NCBI RefSeq assembly: GCF_000699445.3
Contig: NC_067199.1
Span: 35,076,902 to 35,140,901 of the forward strand
Direction: 5' to 3'
DNA length: 64,000 nucleotides
From: Schistosoma haematobium
Lineage: Eukaryota; Platyhelminthes; Trematoda; Strigeidida; Schistosomatidae
Every line of letters starts with the position of its first letter. The first letter of the stretch is position 1. Under the pieces are notes generated by a model. That model was not told the origin of the DNA, did no database searches, and worked only from the letters and a program-made list of their open reading frames with translations. The position numbers and the translations under genes were made by a program. Below, piece by piece: positions 43,593-54,619 of the stretch.

Positions 43593-46500
43593 ATGTTTCG
43601 GATTAGTGTTGTGATCCTACTGTTAGCAGTTACTCACAGTGAAGTTGGTTTCGCACGTAATATGGAAAACCTCAAGTAATTCCCATTTTCAGTTTGTTCA
43701 TATCATTAAGGGACCGCGTTAGAAAAATATTTTATCATGCTTACGATAATTACCTTAAGTATGCATATCCCTTAGATGAGTTAAGACCGCTTTCATGTGA
43801 TGGGCATGATACATGGGGGAGCTTCTCGCTGACACTAGTAGATGCACTTGATACACTTGTTATAATGGGCAATGTTACTGAGTTTCGTCGTGCTGCACGT
43901 GCTCTTCTTGATCACTTAGATTCTGAAAAAAATGTCAACGCTTCCGTTTTCGAAACTAACATCAGAGGTATTTCAATCTGACTATTTTATACCCTTTAGT
44001 TGTCGGCGGGCTCATCTCGGCTCATCTTTTGTCACGCAGAGCCGGGTTTGAAGTAGAACCATCTTGGCCGTGTTCTGGACCACTACTTAGGCAAGCAGAA
44101 GTGTTTGCTTCTAAGCTTTTGCCTGCCTTCGACACCCCGACCGGGATGCCATACGGTACTGTCAACTTCGAACTGGGTGGCGTTCCTAAAGGCGAGACTA
44201 CAGTCACGTGTGTTGCTGGCATTGGTACATTTATTTTGGAGTTTGGGGCACTATCTCGCCTTACAGGTAGTGTTTGAGTCATGTTATATTTCGTTATTTT
44301 TGGACATATTTTCACATTCAGTACATGAAATCTACATTTGTTCTTCTCTTCTTGTCTAACATTTTCCCATATATACTTGCATACTTATGCTTAGCTCTCA
44401 CTGTTCATTCATGACTACTGCGTATGCTTATATATAACGCCTGATGCGAACGCTTGGCATCTATATGGTTAAGACCCCAGTTCCTAAATCATTAGACTAC
44501 CGCTCTACATCCATTTTATCGATGTAGTAGGCTTTTATCTAAAATGACCAACTCCTTGGTATGATTTCCACACTGTTTCCATGTTATGTTTTTTTCCACA
44601 TGAGTGCCAATAAGATTCAGATTTTGCGGATTTTCATTCATGTACCCGCATATCAAGTCCCCGTTGTCGGTTGCTTCACGTAAATCAATGAAACAGAATA
44701 TGCGCCGACCGACTTTTCAATCAGATTTTCCGTCACTGTACTTTCCCTTTTACCACTATATGCTTTTTTAACTTTCCCAAAAATCAAGTTGTATTTCCTT
44801 TGGCCCATTTTTGTCACCTCAAGTTACCATACTTCTGCATTCTGAGCAAAAGCAAGCCAGCAATCTTATTTCTACGGCTGAAAAACCAGGAAATTTCTTC
44901 CTCTGGTTGTACTTTTTTATCGAGAACTGTGTGCTTGTAAAATTTAGTCTAAAATTTTAAGGTGTCACTTTTCTTGTTTTCGGTAAGTATCCTCATACAA
45001 CATAAATTTTCCATTTAGGAGATCCCAGGTACGAAGCTGTTGCAACACGTGCTCTTAAAGCTATGTGGAAATACAGATCTTCTCTTGGGTTACTGGGAAA
45101 CCATATTGATGTTATCACTGGAAGTTGGACAGCCCGCGATGCCACTATTGGTTCAGGAGTCGATTCTTATTTCGAATATTTGGTTAAAGGTGCAGCACTA
45201 TTTCGCCTTCCTGAGCTGGATTCCATGTTTCGAGGTATGAGGTTTGCAGAACTGTTGTTTTTAAATCGTAATGGAGTGGTTTACTTTCACTATTTCCACC
45301 ATTATTTTGGTAGTGTCAGTGTTCAAATAACTTAGCTGTTTGAGGCTATTTGTGTCAGTTATCGGGAGCCAGATTTGAACGTATCTAGTGCTAGGGTGGA
45401 AAAAACGGCTCACAAAGTCATTTATATATAAATGTGAGAGTGATCAAAAGTGAGATACATTGGGAAATGCTACTTCGTACTAAAATGGTAGAAAATGAGT
45501 TTTGCAATCAAGCTCCGTATGCTGTCTCGGAAAGTGAGATACACTCACTATCTGGCTACGCAGAAAAATAACCTTCAAAACTCCTCTTATGAATACATTC
45601 GACAGATTTTAACATAAATGAATTTTCAAGATATTTTAAGGTTTCAAAGCGGTATGATCACATTTAAATGCGATGGATGCTTCACTTTATGACATGGAGA
45701 TAAATAATCATGATGGAACTAATAGACCCGTAAATCAACGATAACCTGAATAAGCGCCTCAAAAACTCAGTCGTGCTCATTCTCTGTTCATCATTCGAAG
45801 AAGATTTATCTATTTATTTATTTAAACACATACATTTGTACAGGGATGCACCACACTTCATTCGATTTGTGTGAGGGTTGGGATACCACTCGGGAGCACA
45901 AACGGTAGCAGGTGATTTTCTCAAAGGACCACTCTTCAAGCCTTTGACCTGCAGGTCTGATTCACGAAGCAATGGAACAGTGTTAGGAGATGCAGTCCCA
46001 CGGTAGCCGGCGGCCAAAAATACGTCCATATACCATTTTTTTCCCTTCAGGATCATGGAGCCTATGTGCACCATTAGTTTGGAATCAAGTTTTTCTAACT
46101 CCCCTAGGTGGACCCTCCGTATCCATCAACCCGATTAAATCGCCGGACATTCACTTTTCGTTCTCTCAATTTTGTAAATAACACCCCCGTCACGAGAAGT
46201 CAGTGAGAAGGACTTCCCTGACAGTGGCTGCATACACGTGACCACGTGAGAGCATTCCGAAAGGGAGAGCAGACTTTCCTTACCCCCGATCATACCAGGA
46301 CACTGGGGACATTCTTAAAAAATACCTTTCACTTTCTGAAAATATTTGCAAGTGAAACGTTCGCTTTTGTGTTGATGTACATTCCTAAGAGAGAGGCTAT
46401 GTGTAAGGAGTTAGAATTCAAATCACAACTAATGAACAACATTCTAGAATCTTTATTACACATTACGAAAATCAAAATGGTTTCCGATTAAAACGAACCA

Positions 46501-49500
46501 GTGGAAACTGTATTTGGACTCTTCTTGTTGATAAAGTGACGTCGCTAGCCCGGATATTAACGTTATCCCTCCTAGAAAGTGACTCATCTCAGCTTCTAAA
46601 TTGAAAATGCTTTCGATAATTTGCATACGCAACCCACTTGTAGTAATATGTGTGTCCATGTAGCTGTTACGTAAAGAATTCCTCTCGTCGATTAAGTAGT
46701 TGAATAATTTATTCACTAATTTAAAGAATGATATAATGAGAAATTGATTGGCCTTACAATAGTTGTTACAATAGCAGTAAATACAACTCTTTAGATACGC
46801 ACTTTACATCCTAAATATTATTTTTATTTAATATGGAAATATTTAAAAGATTGAAAACATCCCGAACAAAGTAGTAATTTTTGGTACATCATGAAATAGT
46901 CAACCTGAGTCACTTGTGTAAGAGGCGAGATGTCCGTTTACCAACCAAAGGACGTTTTTGTCGCGTAGCAATCCTCTCCGTCCCACTTTCTTGCCTTGAA
47001 GCATAGTCATTAAAAACAGAGGATATCGGTAGTTTACTAGTATTCGATCATAGGTGTCTTCGAAGCATTGCTCGTGTGTTTTAGGACCATCGAAGTTAGG
47101 AATATGGTACCAAGTAAAGATGGGAAGTTGACTTATGAAGTAGTAAATCTCCACCAACTAAGGTGATCGGGACATGTGTTAAGTACACCTAACCACCGCC
47201 TACTTCGATGAGCAGTGTTTTCTGGCCTGAGGTAGCTTGAAAAAAAGCTAAGGGCGGCCGAGCTAAAACATGGCTCTAGTTTTTGAAGCCATTGGCGATT
47301 GAACTGATTCATGTTTATAGATGAAGACTACCTGGTTGAGATCCACGTGATTATCGTAACTAATGGTTAGGTACTTTGAATGAGATAGCTCAAAATCGTT
47401 CGCAGTGGCGCAAGTGCATCCACTTTTTGTCTTCTACATCCTAAGTTCCTAGATTCGTTGCAATTTGTTTATTTCACATTTTCTTGAATCGTGTAGTTGA
47501 TCCTTAGTCTTTTCCATTACAAATAATACTGCAACTACCTTTACTATCCTGGAATTCGCCTTAGCAATTTCATTTCTTTGCGTTAATGGGGTATAAAAAC
47601 GTAAACTGATGTGCACAAGCTTTAGGTTCTACGTTATGCTTGACTGGTTGACTGAAATAGTTACTAGTGATAAATTTCGTTGTCATTATTCATTGATGTG
47701 CCAATAATTGTACTAACTTAAAATGAATAGATTTCGCTATTCTCATTACTAAACATTAGTGAAATTTTTACCCGTTGATAATCCTACAGGGAGAATTGTG
47801 TTCTTGGGATAAGAATTTTGTGGATATTGTTGGATTTTAGAGTTAACATAACGAGCTGATCTTAGGTAGACAATCAGTCAAAAAATGTCTACGACGTAAG
47901 CCATAAACGTACTGTGTTCACCGTTCTTATTTTTCTTTACAACTGTAGAGTACAGATTAGCAATAGAAAAGCATATTCGACATGGTGATTGGAACCCAAT
48001 GATAAACAAGGATAAAGGTGGAGTTACAATGGCAGTATTTCAGAGTCTTGAAGCATTTTGGCCTGGTTTATTGGTAATTCATTTGTTTGTTTTTAAATAT
48101 CTGTTTATGTATTAAAAAGCTCGTTTAATTTGGATTTTGTCTTACATCATTGATTCTTTTGTTTTTTTTTAAAAGCACTATTCAGGACTTCTGCGACATA
48201 TATAAAACGGTGACTTCTCTGTTGAGTCGATTGAATTCCAGTTTTAATCTTCGCTCGAGTAGTATTACTAGTTCTTAGATAAACTCAATTATGGCCTAAA
48301 GTCGTACGTGATAGACGAATTGCATTAAATTAGTGAGATTTATGCAATTCGGACTGATTTCCCAAGCACATGCATCGTGAGTCTTATCCTGTATTGTCAG
48401 CATTCCTAGTTTTATGCTTAGTGCAAGACAAGAATAAATTTGTATGTTGTAGTTTCTCATAAGGTATATATCTCCATCTACTTTCTTATATCTTTACTTA
48501 GTCACCGGATACGTATACTCAATAAAAAATTGTTATTTGTGCAGTATATTACCTGTACAATGATTGATCCCTCTCAAAGTATTTATAGTTTATTTTCACA
48601 GAAACATTGGAACCAAAAATTGTCTTCTGAATGAGTGTTTACCATTTTTGTGAAATAAAATACACAGCTTTAAATTACGAATTAATGTTAGCTAGACCAT
48701 CATTAAAAACCGGAAAGCACTGGACAGGTTTTTCGTCTCATTAGTATGGAGCTCCTTGGCAGTGCGCATCTACAACCCTGTCACCGGGTATTGAATTCAG
48801 GACCTACGGTATCGCCCTCGAACGCTCAGCAATTTAGCCACTGAGCTAACACTCAGTGGTGTACATGTTTAACTTCGATCAATTCACAATATTGCGCGAC
48901 CATCTTCCATTGTCTCTGGTGGATAACTACCTTAGATTCAACATGATTGAACTCCACTGGTCATGACTTATCACTAAAGCTCCAGGATATTCATCTTGAA
49001 CCTGGCCACTAATGATTCAAAACCATGAAGATCCAATAATCTCTACAAAGCCTCCTGTAATAAAAATAAAATTCAGTACTGTTGCCTCTAAAGGTGAATG
49101 AATTAAGGCACTACTTATTTCCTACAAAACGATTTATGCCATCTTGCAAAATTGTTCTTGAAATATTTTACCAGTACAAGAGGATTCCATGCTATAGGCT
49201 TTCGCAGATTCTATATTACAAACAGTTACTTTACCAGTTATTTACTTTCTACTAAATGAGGCTATTTAGAATACACGATCTTTCATATAGACGAATAGTG
49301 TCCTTAGAGATCACTTTAAACAGATTTTTTGACCAACTCTTTCTAAATACTGGTGCTTGTCCTAAATATATGTAAACTGTCTTCTGAACCGCTTTAAATT
49401 GTTTATTGCAATCCAAAATTATTAGAATACACGTTGAATATATTCCCTGTAAAGTGACATTGGATAAAATGTTTTTTTTTACTATTTTAAAACATTATAA

Positions 49501-51817
49501 CTAACACACTGGTCATCTTCCAATCTTATTCAGCTTTGATGTTGAGGCGTATATTAGTAAGTCCCATATGTTTACAAAGTTGACAATAAAATCTACTATC
49601 TTATGAACTTGGTAAGTGAAGGTTAAAAGTCTTCAGTGTTTACTTTGAACCCACCTTCAATATGATTGACGATTAGTAAGCGACAGGCAACGTTCTCATA
49701 TGGCACGTGTCCATGAAATGTTTTTACTTTCAGTTTATTTAAGTTTCTTTATTAAGAAGTTATAGTAATTAAAGTTTCTAAGTGTTTTTTGTGTTAGCAG
49801 TCTTATCAAGTAAATTTAACAATGTAATTTAAAATATTTAATATAAGACAAATTCACTTTGATTGTACAATCATTATAGGCACTTACAGGTGATATTGAG
49901 TGTGCTCGCAGACATTTGATTGCTTATCATGAAATATGGAGAAAATATGGATTTCTTCCGGAGTTCTATAGTTTATCTGATGAAAAGGCTTACAAGGGTC
50001 GTGAGGCATACCCATTACGACCAGGTAAAAAAAATATTGTTCAGTTCAGAAGTCGTTTTTTTATTTTTACTACTGATGTAACAATTCGTAGGATCTAAAA
50101 CAAATGTGTCAAAAACAAACCCTACATACTAATAAAAGGCTATCCAAATAAAATAGTTTTAAATTAGTTTAGGTATAAGCTGTTAAAGTTGGTGACACTA
50201 CCCAGTTGCTCAAAGTGTAGCGGAGTTTGAACCTGAGACTTAGTGGTTAAAGTGTTCGTTTTTCGCCACTCTTTTCTGGGTTGTGCTCTTCCTTCATTCT
50301 TGAAATATTTTTCTCATTAAAATGTTAAAATAATAGATGGATTTATTCTTTTCAATAGAATTAATTGAATCCATTCTCTACGTATATCGTGCGACACGTG
50401 ATCCTGCTCTGATTGATATGGGCGTGGACATTTTGACTTCAATTGAAGTCTCAGCGCGTACACCTTGTGGTTTTGCGACGGTAAATATTTTCGTGTTTAT
50501 TTATTGTTATATTCATTTACGGTAAAAAGCGATCAGCTTACTGTTGTTTTTATAAACATTAGTAGTTTGTTGAAGATACTCTAGTTTTCTAGTATAATTT
50601 AATATCATTAACTCAGTGAATCATCACTGCCTTTTACAGTGAAAAAAATGAATTTCAAATATCTTCACTGAGGATATTCATCCTGTAATTGACTGAGTCT
50701 AGAATTCATATTGATGTGATAACTAACACTTCAGTGACATATAATCTTCCAGTTTTTAAGAAAGTCTATACGATTGTCTTGTGATAACACTTCTATTTCA
50801 CAGATCCTCCAATTTCAGGGTTTAGATTTTTCGATTATTGACTTAAACCTCTCAGCTAAAAAATTTGACTACAAACTTTGCCGTTTGTAAACAATTATGT
50901 ACTCATTTATGAAATTGGTTATCAACTACCATGGGATGGATTCTAACGTTCGACTGCTTTATAGATTAAACTTCTAGGTTAAATGGCTCATGGAGAAACC
51001 CCTTAAAAAGCCATTTACTTTTATTTTGCCCTTGTGTATTATGCTAGCCCTCACATTAATACACATCTCTTTTATTATGCTTAAATTGATTATGTAAACA
51101 AGAATATTTATACAGTATCCGTTCTTCTAGGTTTCAGATGTTACAAAACATACTTTGGAAGACAGAATGGAGTCGTTTTTTCTAGCGGAAACAACAAAAT
51201 ATTTATACCTATTATTTGATGAAAATAACTTCATACATCAGTTACCAGGTGAAAAAACATCGTTAGAAGGTTCTCGTTTACCGTCAGGACTTCAATGTTA
51301 TCCAGAATCAGGTGGTTACATTTTCAATACAGAAGCTCATCCCATTGATCCTGGTGCTTTGAATTGTTGTTTTGCGCCTCAATTAGATGAAGTTGAACAA
51401 GCATCCAAAGTTGAAACATTGTTCTCTGATTCTAATCATTTTAAAATGCTAAGTAATCATGAATTTGACAGTGATACTAATACATATGATCAAGTTACAG
51501 AAACTGATTTACTTTCTACCATTGATTCAGTTTTCAGTGAACATGTTCAGTCTCAACTTGGTTATTCATTAAGTGATTCCTTCGCTCGGATAATAAATCA
51601 ATCATCATCTAATTGTTTTAATAATGCATATTTTGATTCTAATTTAATTGTTTCCTGGATAGAACTTCGTGAAATTATCAAATCCTCAGCTTTAGAGACT
51701 GAAAAAGAAAATGATAAATTCAGTTTTTTGGATTCAACTAAAACTCCACTACTCACTTGCCCATATCCATCATTTCAAAACCGATTTGCTTTATCCGGAT
51801 TATTAACATCAACATAA
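43593..51817 (+). CDS. EDEM2: EDEM2-type ER degradation-enhancing mannosidase-like protein (GH47)
   Basis: Exons: 43593-43675, 43693-43967, 44000-44266, 45019-45234, 47949-48073, 49880-50024, 50359-50480, 51131-51817, giving 639 aa with consistent phases. A hydrophobic signal peptide covers residues 1-21. The GH47 domain spans about 30-480: [34 protein letters not shown], the catalytic-Glu motif VFETNIR (Glu near 116), [33 protein letters not shown] (Glu near 372), [10 protein letters not shown] and the calcium-site TEAHP near 478. The final [15 protein letters not shown] matches the EDEM2 C-terminus rather than EDEM1 or EDEM3; there is no PA domain. The protein acts in the ER lumen, trimming or recognising Man8/9 glycans to send misfolded glycoproteins to degradation. 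Acidic, Asn/Ser-rich residues ~510-610 are longer than in human EDEM2 (578 aa). Intron 1 would be only 17 nt. Confidence 0.92.
45810..46285 (-). repeat. R1 interspersed repeat, copy 2
   Basis: Reverse-oriented match to 53315-53860, including CGAATGTCCGG-type and GGAAGTCC words and the A-rich 3' end (TTTAAATAAATAAATAG on the minus strand at 45810-45826). The 5' end reaches about as far as in copy 3. The frames here are not genes. Confidence 0.75.
46895..47655 (+). mobile_element. RTE-clade LINE (SR3-like) 3' remnant, decayed
   Basis: Plus-strand pieces correspond to the post-RT domain: [22 protein letters not shown], then a late PRDYRN-WLGTL-like block and [10 protein letters not shown]. The 3' UTR closes with GCTTGACTGGTTGACTG at 47640. 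Many stops; older than the copies at 18 kb and 32 kb. Confidence 0.75.
48074..49879 (+). other. EDEM2 intron 5
   Basis: GTAATT at 48074 to TTATAG at 49879. Contains one SINE C copy; the rest (48885-49870) shows nothing recognised. Confidence 0.75.
48688..48885 (-). mobile_element. SINE family C copy, full length
   Basis: Head at 48885-48800 (AGCTCAGTGGCTAAATTGCT complement region), hammerhead at 48730-48780, tail at 48690. The core reads CCAAGGA in place of CTGANGA, so U4 and G5 are lost, but stem I (GCACTG/CAGTGC), GAAA and GTC are kept. Confidence 0.8.
50481..51130 (+). other. EDEM2 intron 7
   Basis: GTAAAT at 50481 to TTCTAG at 51130. No repeat or gene recognised inside. Confidence 0.7.
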
Positions 51818-53314
51818 TTTCGTTTCTACTTTTTTTTAAGTTTTCAAGTTTGGTGGTTTTCGTGTAGATATTTTCTGTATAGTTAGCTTTCTCTATAGTA
51901 CTATTTATTTGAAATTCCTACCATTTCGTAATTCCTGTGATATACATTCAGAAAAATATAATATCTACACCGCTGGTATTCAGAACATTTGCTCAAAATC
52001 TTTATGGATTATAACCAATTAATAGCATATCAGTAAATTCTGTCATTGTCAACTAGCGTTATTTATTTTTTCCATGTTATCAGCCCTGTCGTTCAAGTTA
52101 CTCATTCCCTTCGTTTGACCTGCAGATATATTCTCTTTAAGAGCTTAATGTGTGATAACTTCCTCTGTGAAACATGTCATTAGATGCTGCTCTACTTTTG
52201 TTAGCGGGACAATGCTTGAATTAAAGCATATCCTTGATATTTGAAAAGAAAATTCTGTTCCTGTCCAACCGTGTTCTGATTTGGGAACTTGTCGAGTGAA
52301 TTGTTGTCTAAGAATACTAAGCAATAGGAATAGCTGGGTCGTAATAAGAGAAATTATAACAACTTTGGTATACAATGGCAAGAAACAAATGCCTAGATTG
52401 AACGTAGCGAACCACATGTATCTTCAAATTAGATATTCTTCCATCATTTAGCCTGTAAGATATGATTTAGACCTCAGTAAACATAATTTCCTTTTTCGAA
52501 CACTCAATAGCTGAATAATCATTTTATGGATCATTTGTGAAGTAGGTTAAGCTCTCGATGTACCAAAGGTTCATGTGCAAACTAATCGGTACTTTTAAAC
52601 CTTGTTACTGTCATAGTTTCATTATTAAGTTAGTTTTCCTTGACTTGACCTCCAGGTATCATGTTGATGTTTCTGCTTTTGCAAATTCTTACAAATTGTA
52701 TCTACTTGAAAAGATAATCTATTCGGTGCACAGAGAATCATGTTTCTGTTCGTGTATACAATTCAGCTATCAATGAAAACCTATTTTCAGTTCACTTTCA
52801 AAACTACCACTATTAAATAAATAACGGCATCGATATTGTAGCCAGTATGTGATCAGTATCGTGTGATTCATCGCCCACTTACAGTGAAAATAACTCAATG
52901 TCACTAAGCAAATTTATTTGATGTGATATACGCATAGTTCTTGCGTTATAATTCAGTGTTAACCAAAAGTGGATTTACAACATGTTATTAAATGGACAGT
53001 TAAGGAATGAAAATGGCGAAATGGAAATCAATTTCTAACTTATATCCAACAAGATACTATATTTGCATGATCCATTTCACTACGTAAACTACCTCAAATC
53101 GCTCAACTGAACTGAGGACACGTGCAGAGTGTATATTGTAATTAATCTAATTGAATTGTCAATATTAGCATTTCAACCATGGGAATGAGAAATCTAATAT
53201 AAGACAACTATAACAGAGTGATAAGTTTCTCTTAAGTCATAGTAATTCATCAATAGTAATAGAAACTTTGAAGTCAAATATAGCTTTAATGAACTAGCAT
53301 TAATCAGCTTATTT
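51818..53314. other. EDEM2 3' flank
   Basis: Presumed 3' UTR followed by AT-rich DNA. The frames 52145-52417 (-) and 52558-52776 (+) carry no known motif. Confidence 0.45.
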
Positions 53315-53860
53315 TGTATATCCGGTGGGCCATCCTCGTTATGCCCCCAAATGCTCTGGTACGGCCGAGAGTAGGGGGAGTCCGCCCTACCTCTCGAAAT
53401 GCTCTCACATGGCCACGCGCATATAGCCTCTGCCAGGGAAGTCCTACTCACTGTCTTCTCGTGGCGGGGGTGTTGTTTACGAAATTGAGAGGACGAAAAG
53501 CGAATGTCCGGCGCTTTAACCGGGTTGGTGGACATGGAGAGTCCATATCTAGGGGAGTTGGAAAATTCTTATTTCGAACCAATGGCGCACATGGGCTCCA
53601 GTGTCCTGAAGGAACAAATGGCGTATGAACCAATCGTTGGTCACCGGCTACTATGGGAATCCATCTCCTTACGTTACTCCACTGCCTTGTGGATCAGACA
53701 TTCAGGTCGAAGGCTGCGGGTGTGGCCCCCTAAGAAAACCACCTGCTTCGGTTTGGGCACCCGGTCAGTATCACAGCCCTCACACATATCAAATGCGATC
53801 TATGTGACGCATATGTATCTGGTGCCTCCTTGTACCAATATCTGTGTTAAAATAAATAAT
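53315..53860 (+). repeat. R1 interspersed repeat, copy 3 (longest)
   Basis: Longest of the three R1 copies. It begins near GGTGGGCCATCCTCGTTATG and ends in GTGTTAAAATAAATAATAAA. The open frames on both strands (53194-53535, 53314-53628, 53504-53881) overlap one another and are not conserved in the other copies, so they are chance frames in a GC-rich block. Confidence 0.75.
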
Positions 53861-54619
53861 AAAATAATTTTTTATATGTAATTTATTTATTGACAAATGC
53901 AGATCAACTATCTAAATCGACATACGTCTTGATATATTGTTTCGTTACAAACGAAGGCTAAGCGACAGTGAGTGAAAAAAACAGGCTACTGTAATTCACT
54001 GTTGACAATTTTTCAACCAGATCAACATATAGATATGAATTCACTCATCTTAGTTTTGATTTGTTAATAAGTTCTCAATGGAAACATATATCATTTCTTG
54101 ATAAGTAGAACAGATTATCAACATACAAAAAAATCAGTCCCTTACCACTTCGAATCTATGACAGAATAGTAAATTCCTTACTAATTTACATTTAATCAAC
54201 ATTCCTAATAACAATGGACAACATTAAAATACCAAAGATGTTTAACCATCAGTGTTGAAATAGGATTTCACGTATTCAGAGGTACCACTAAATGAAATAA
54301 GCATGAAGTGATGTATTACGAACCAATGTAATGATGATGAATCAGTCACACGACTTGCTTACAACATGCTTTGTTTATATTCAGTAATCGACGGGCATTA
54401 TCGTTAAACGGATAGAATGTAGTTGTCAGTACATGTATGTGATAACAGAAAAATTCACAAAACCGCGTTACTATATTGATCAAGTTTGAATGCAATATAT
54501 ATGAATTCAAAATATTAAAAAAAGTTCAAAATATACATTCTATTAAATAACAAATGTGAAAATACAGAATATACAAGTTTTTGAAAAGTTTAAGTAGTAT
54601 AAAGTAATTTTCATCTCTA
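53861..54619. other. Gap between convergent EDEM2 and cactin genes
   Basis: AT-rich, probably cactin 3' UTR near its right end. No other feature seen. Confidence 0.45.

Larger units (their letters stand above)
45235..47948 (+). other. EDEM2 intron 4, repeat-bearing
   Basis: GTATGA at 45235 to CTGTAG at 47948. Contains an R1 copy and an RTE remnant. The stretch 46300-46890 shows nothing recognised. Confidence 0.75.

Noticed and set aside
43654..43692. A 36-nt intron starting at the GTAATA donor in EDEM2 exon 1
   Set aside because: Its size would be typical, but joining there gives the wrong phase and an immediate stop.
44022..44315. 97-aa minus-strand frame
   Set aside because: Antisense shadow of EDEM2 exon 3.
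53504..53881. 125-aa frame as a gene
   Set aside because: It lies in R1; the corresponding frames in the other R1 copies are broken.
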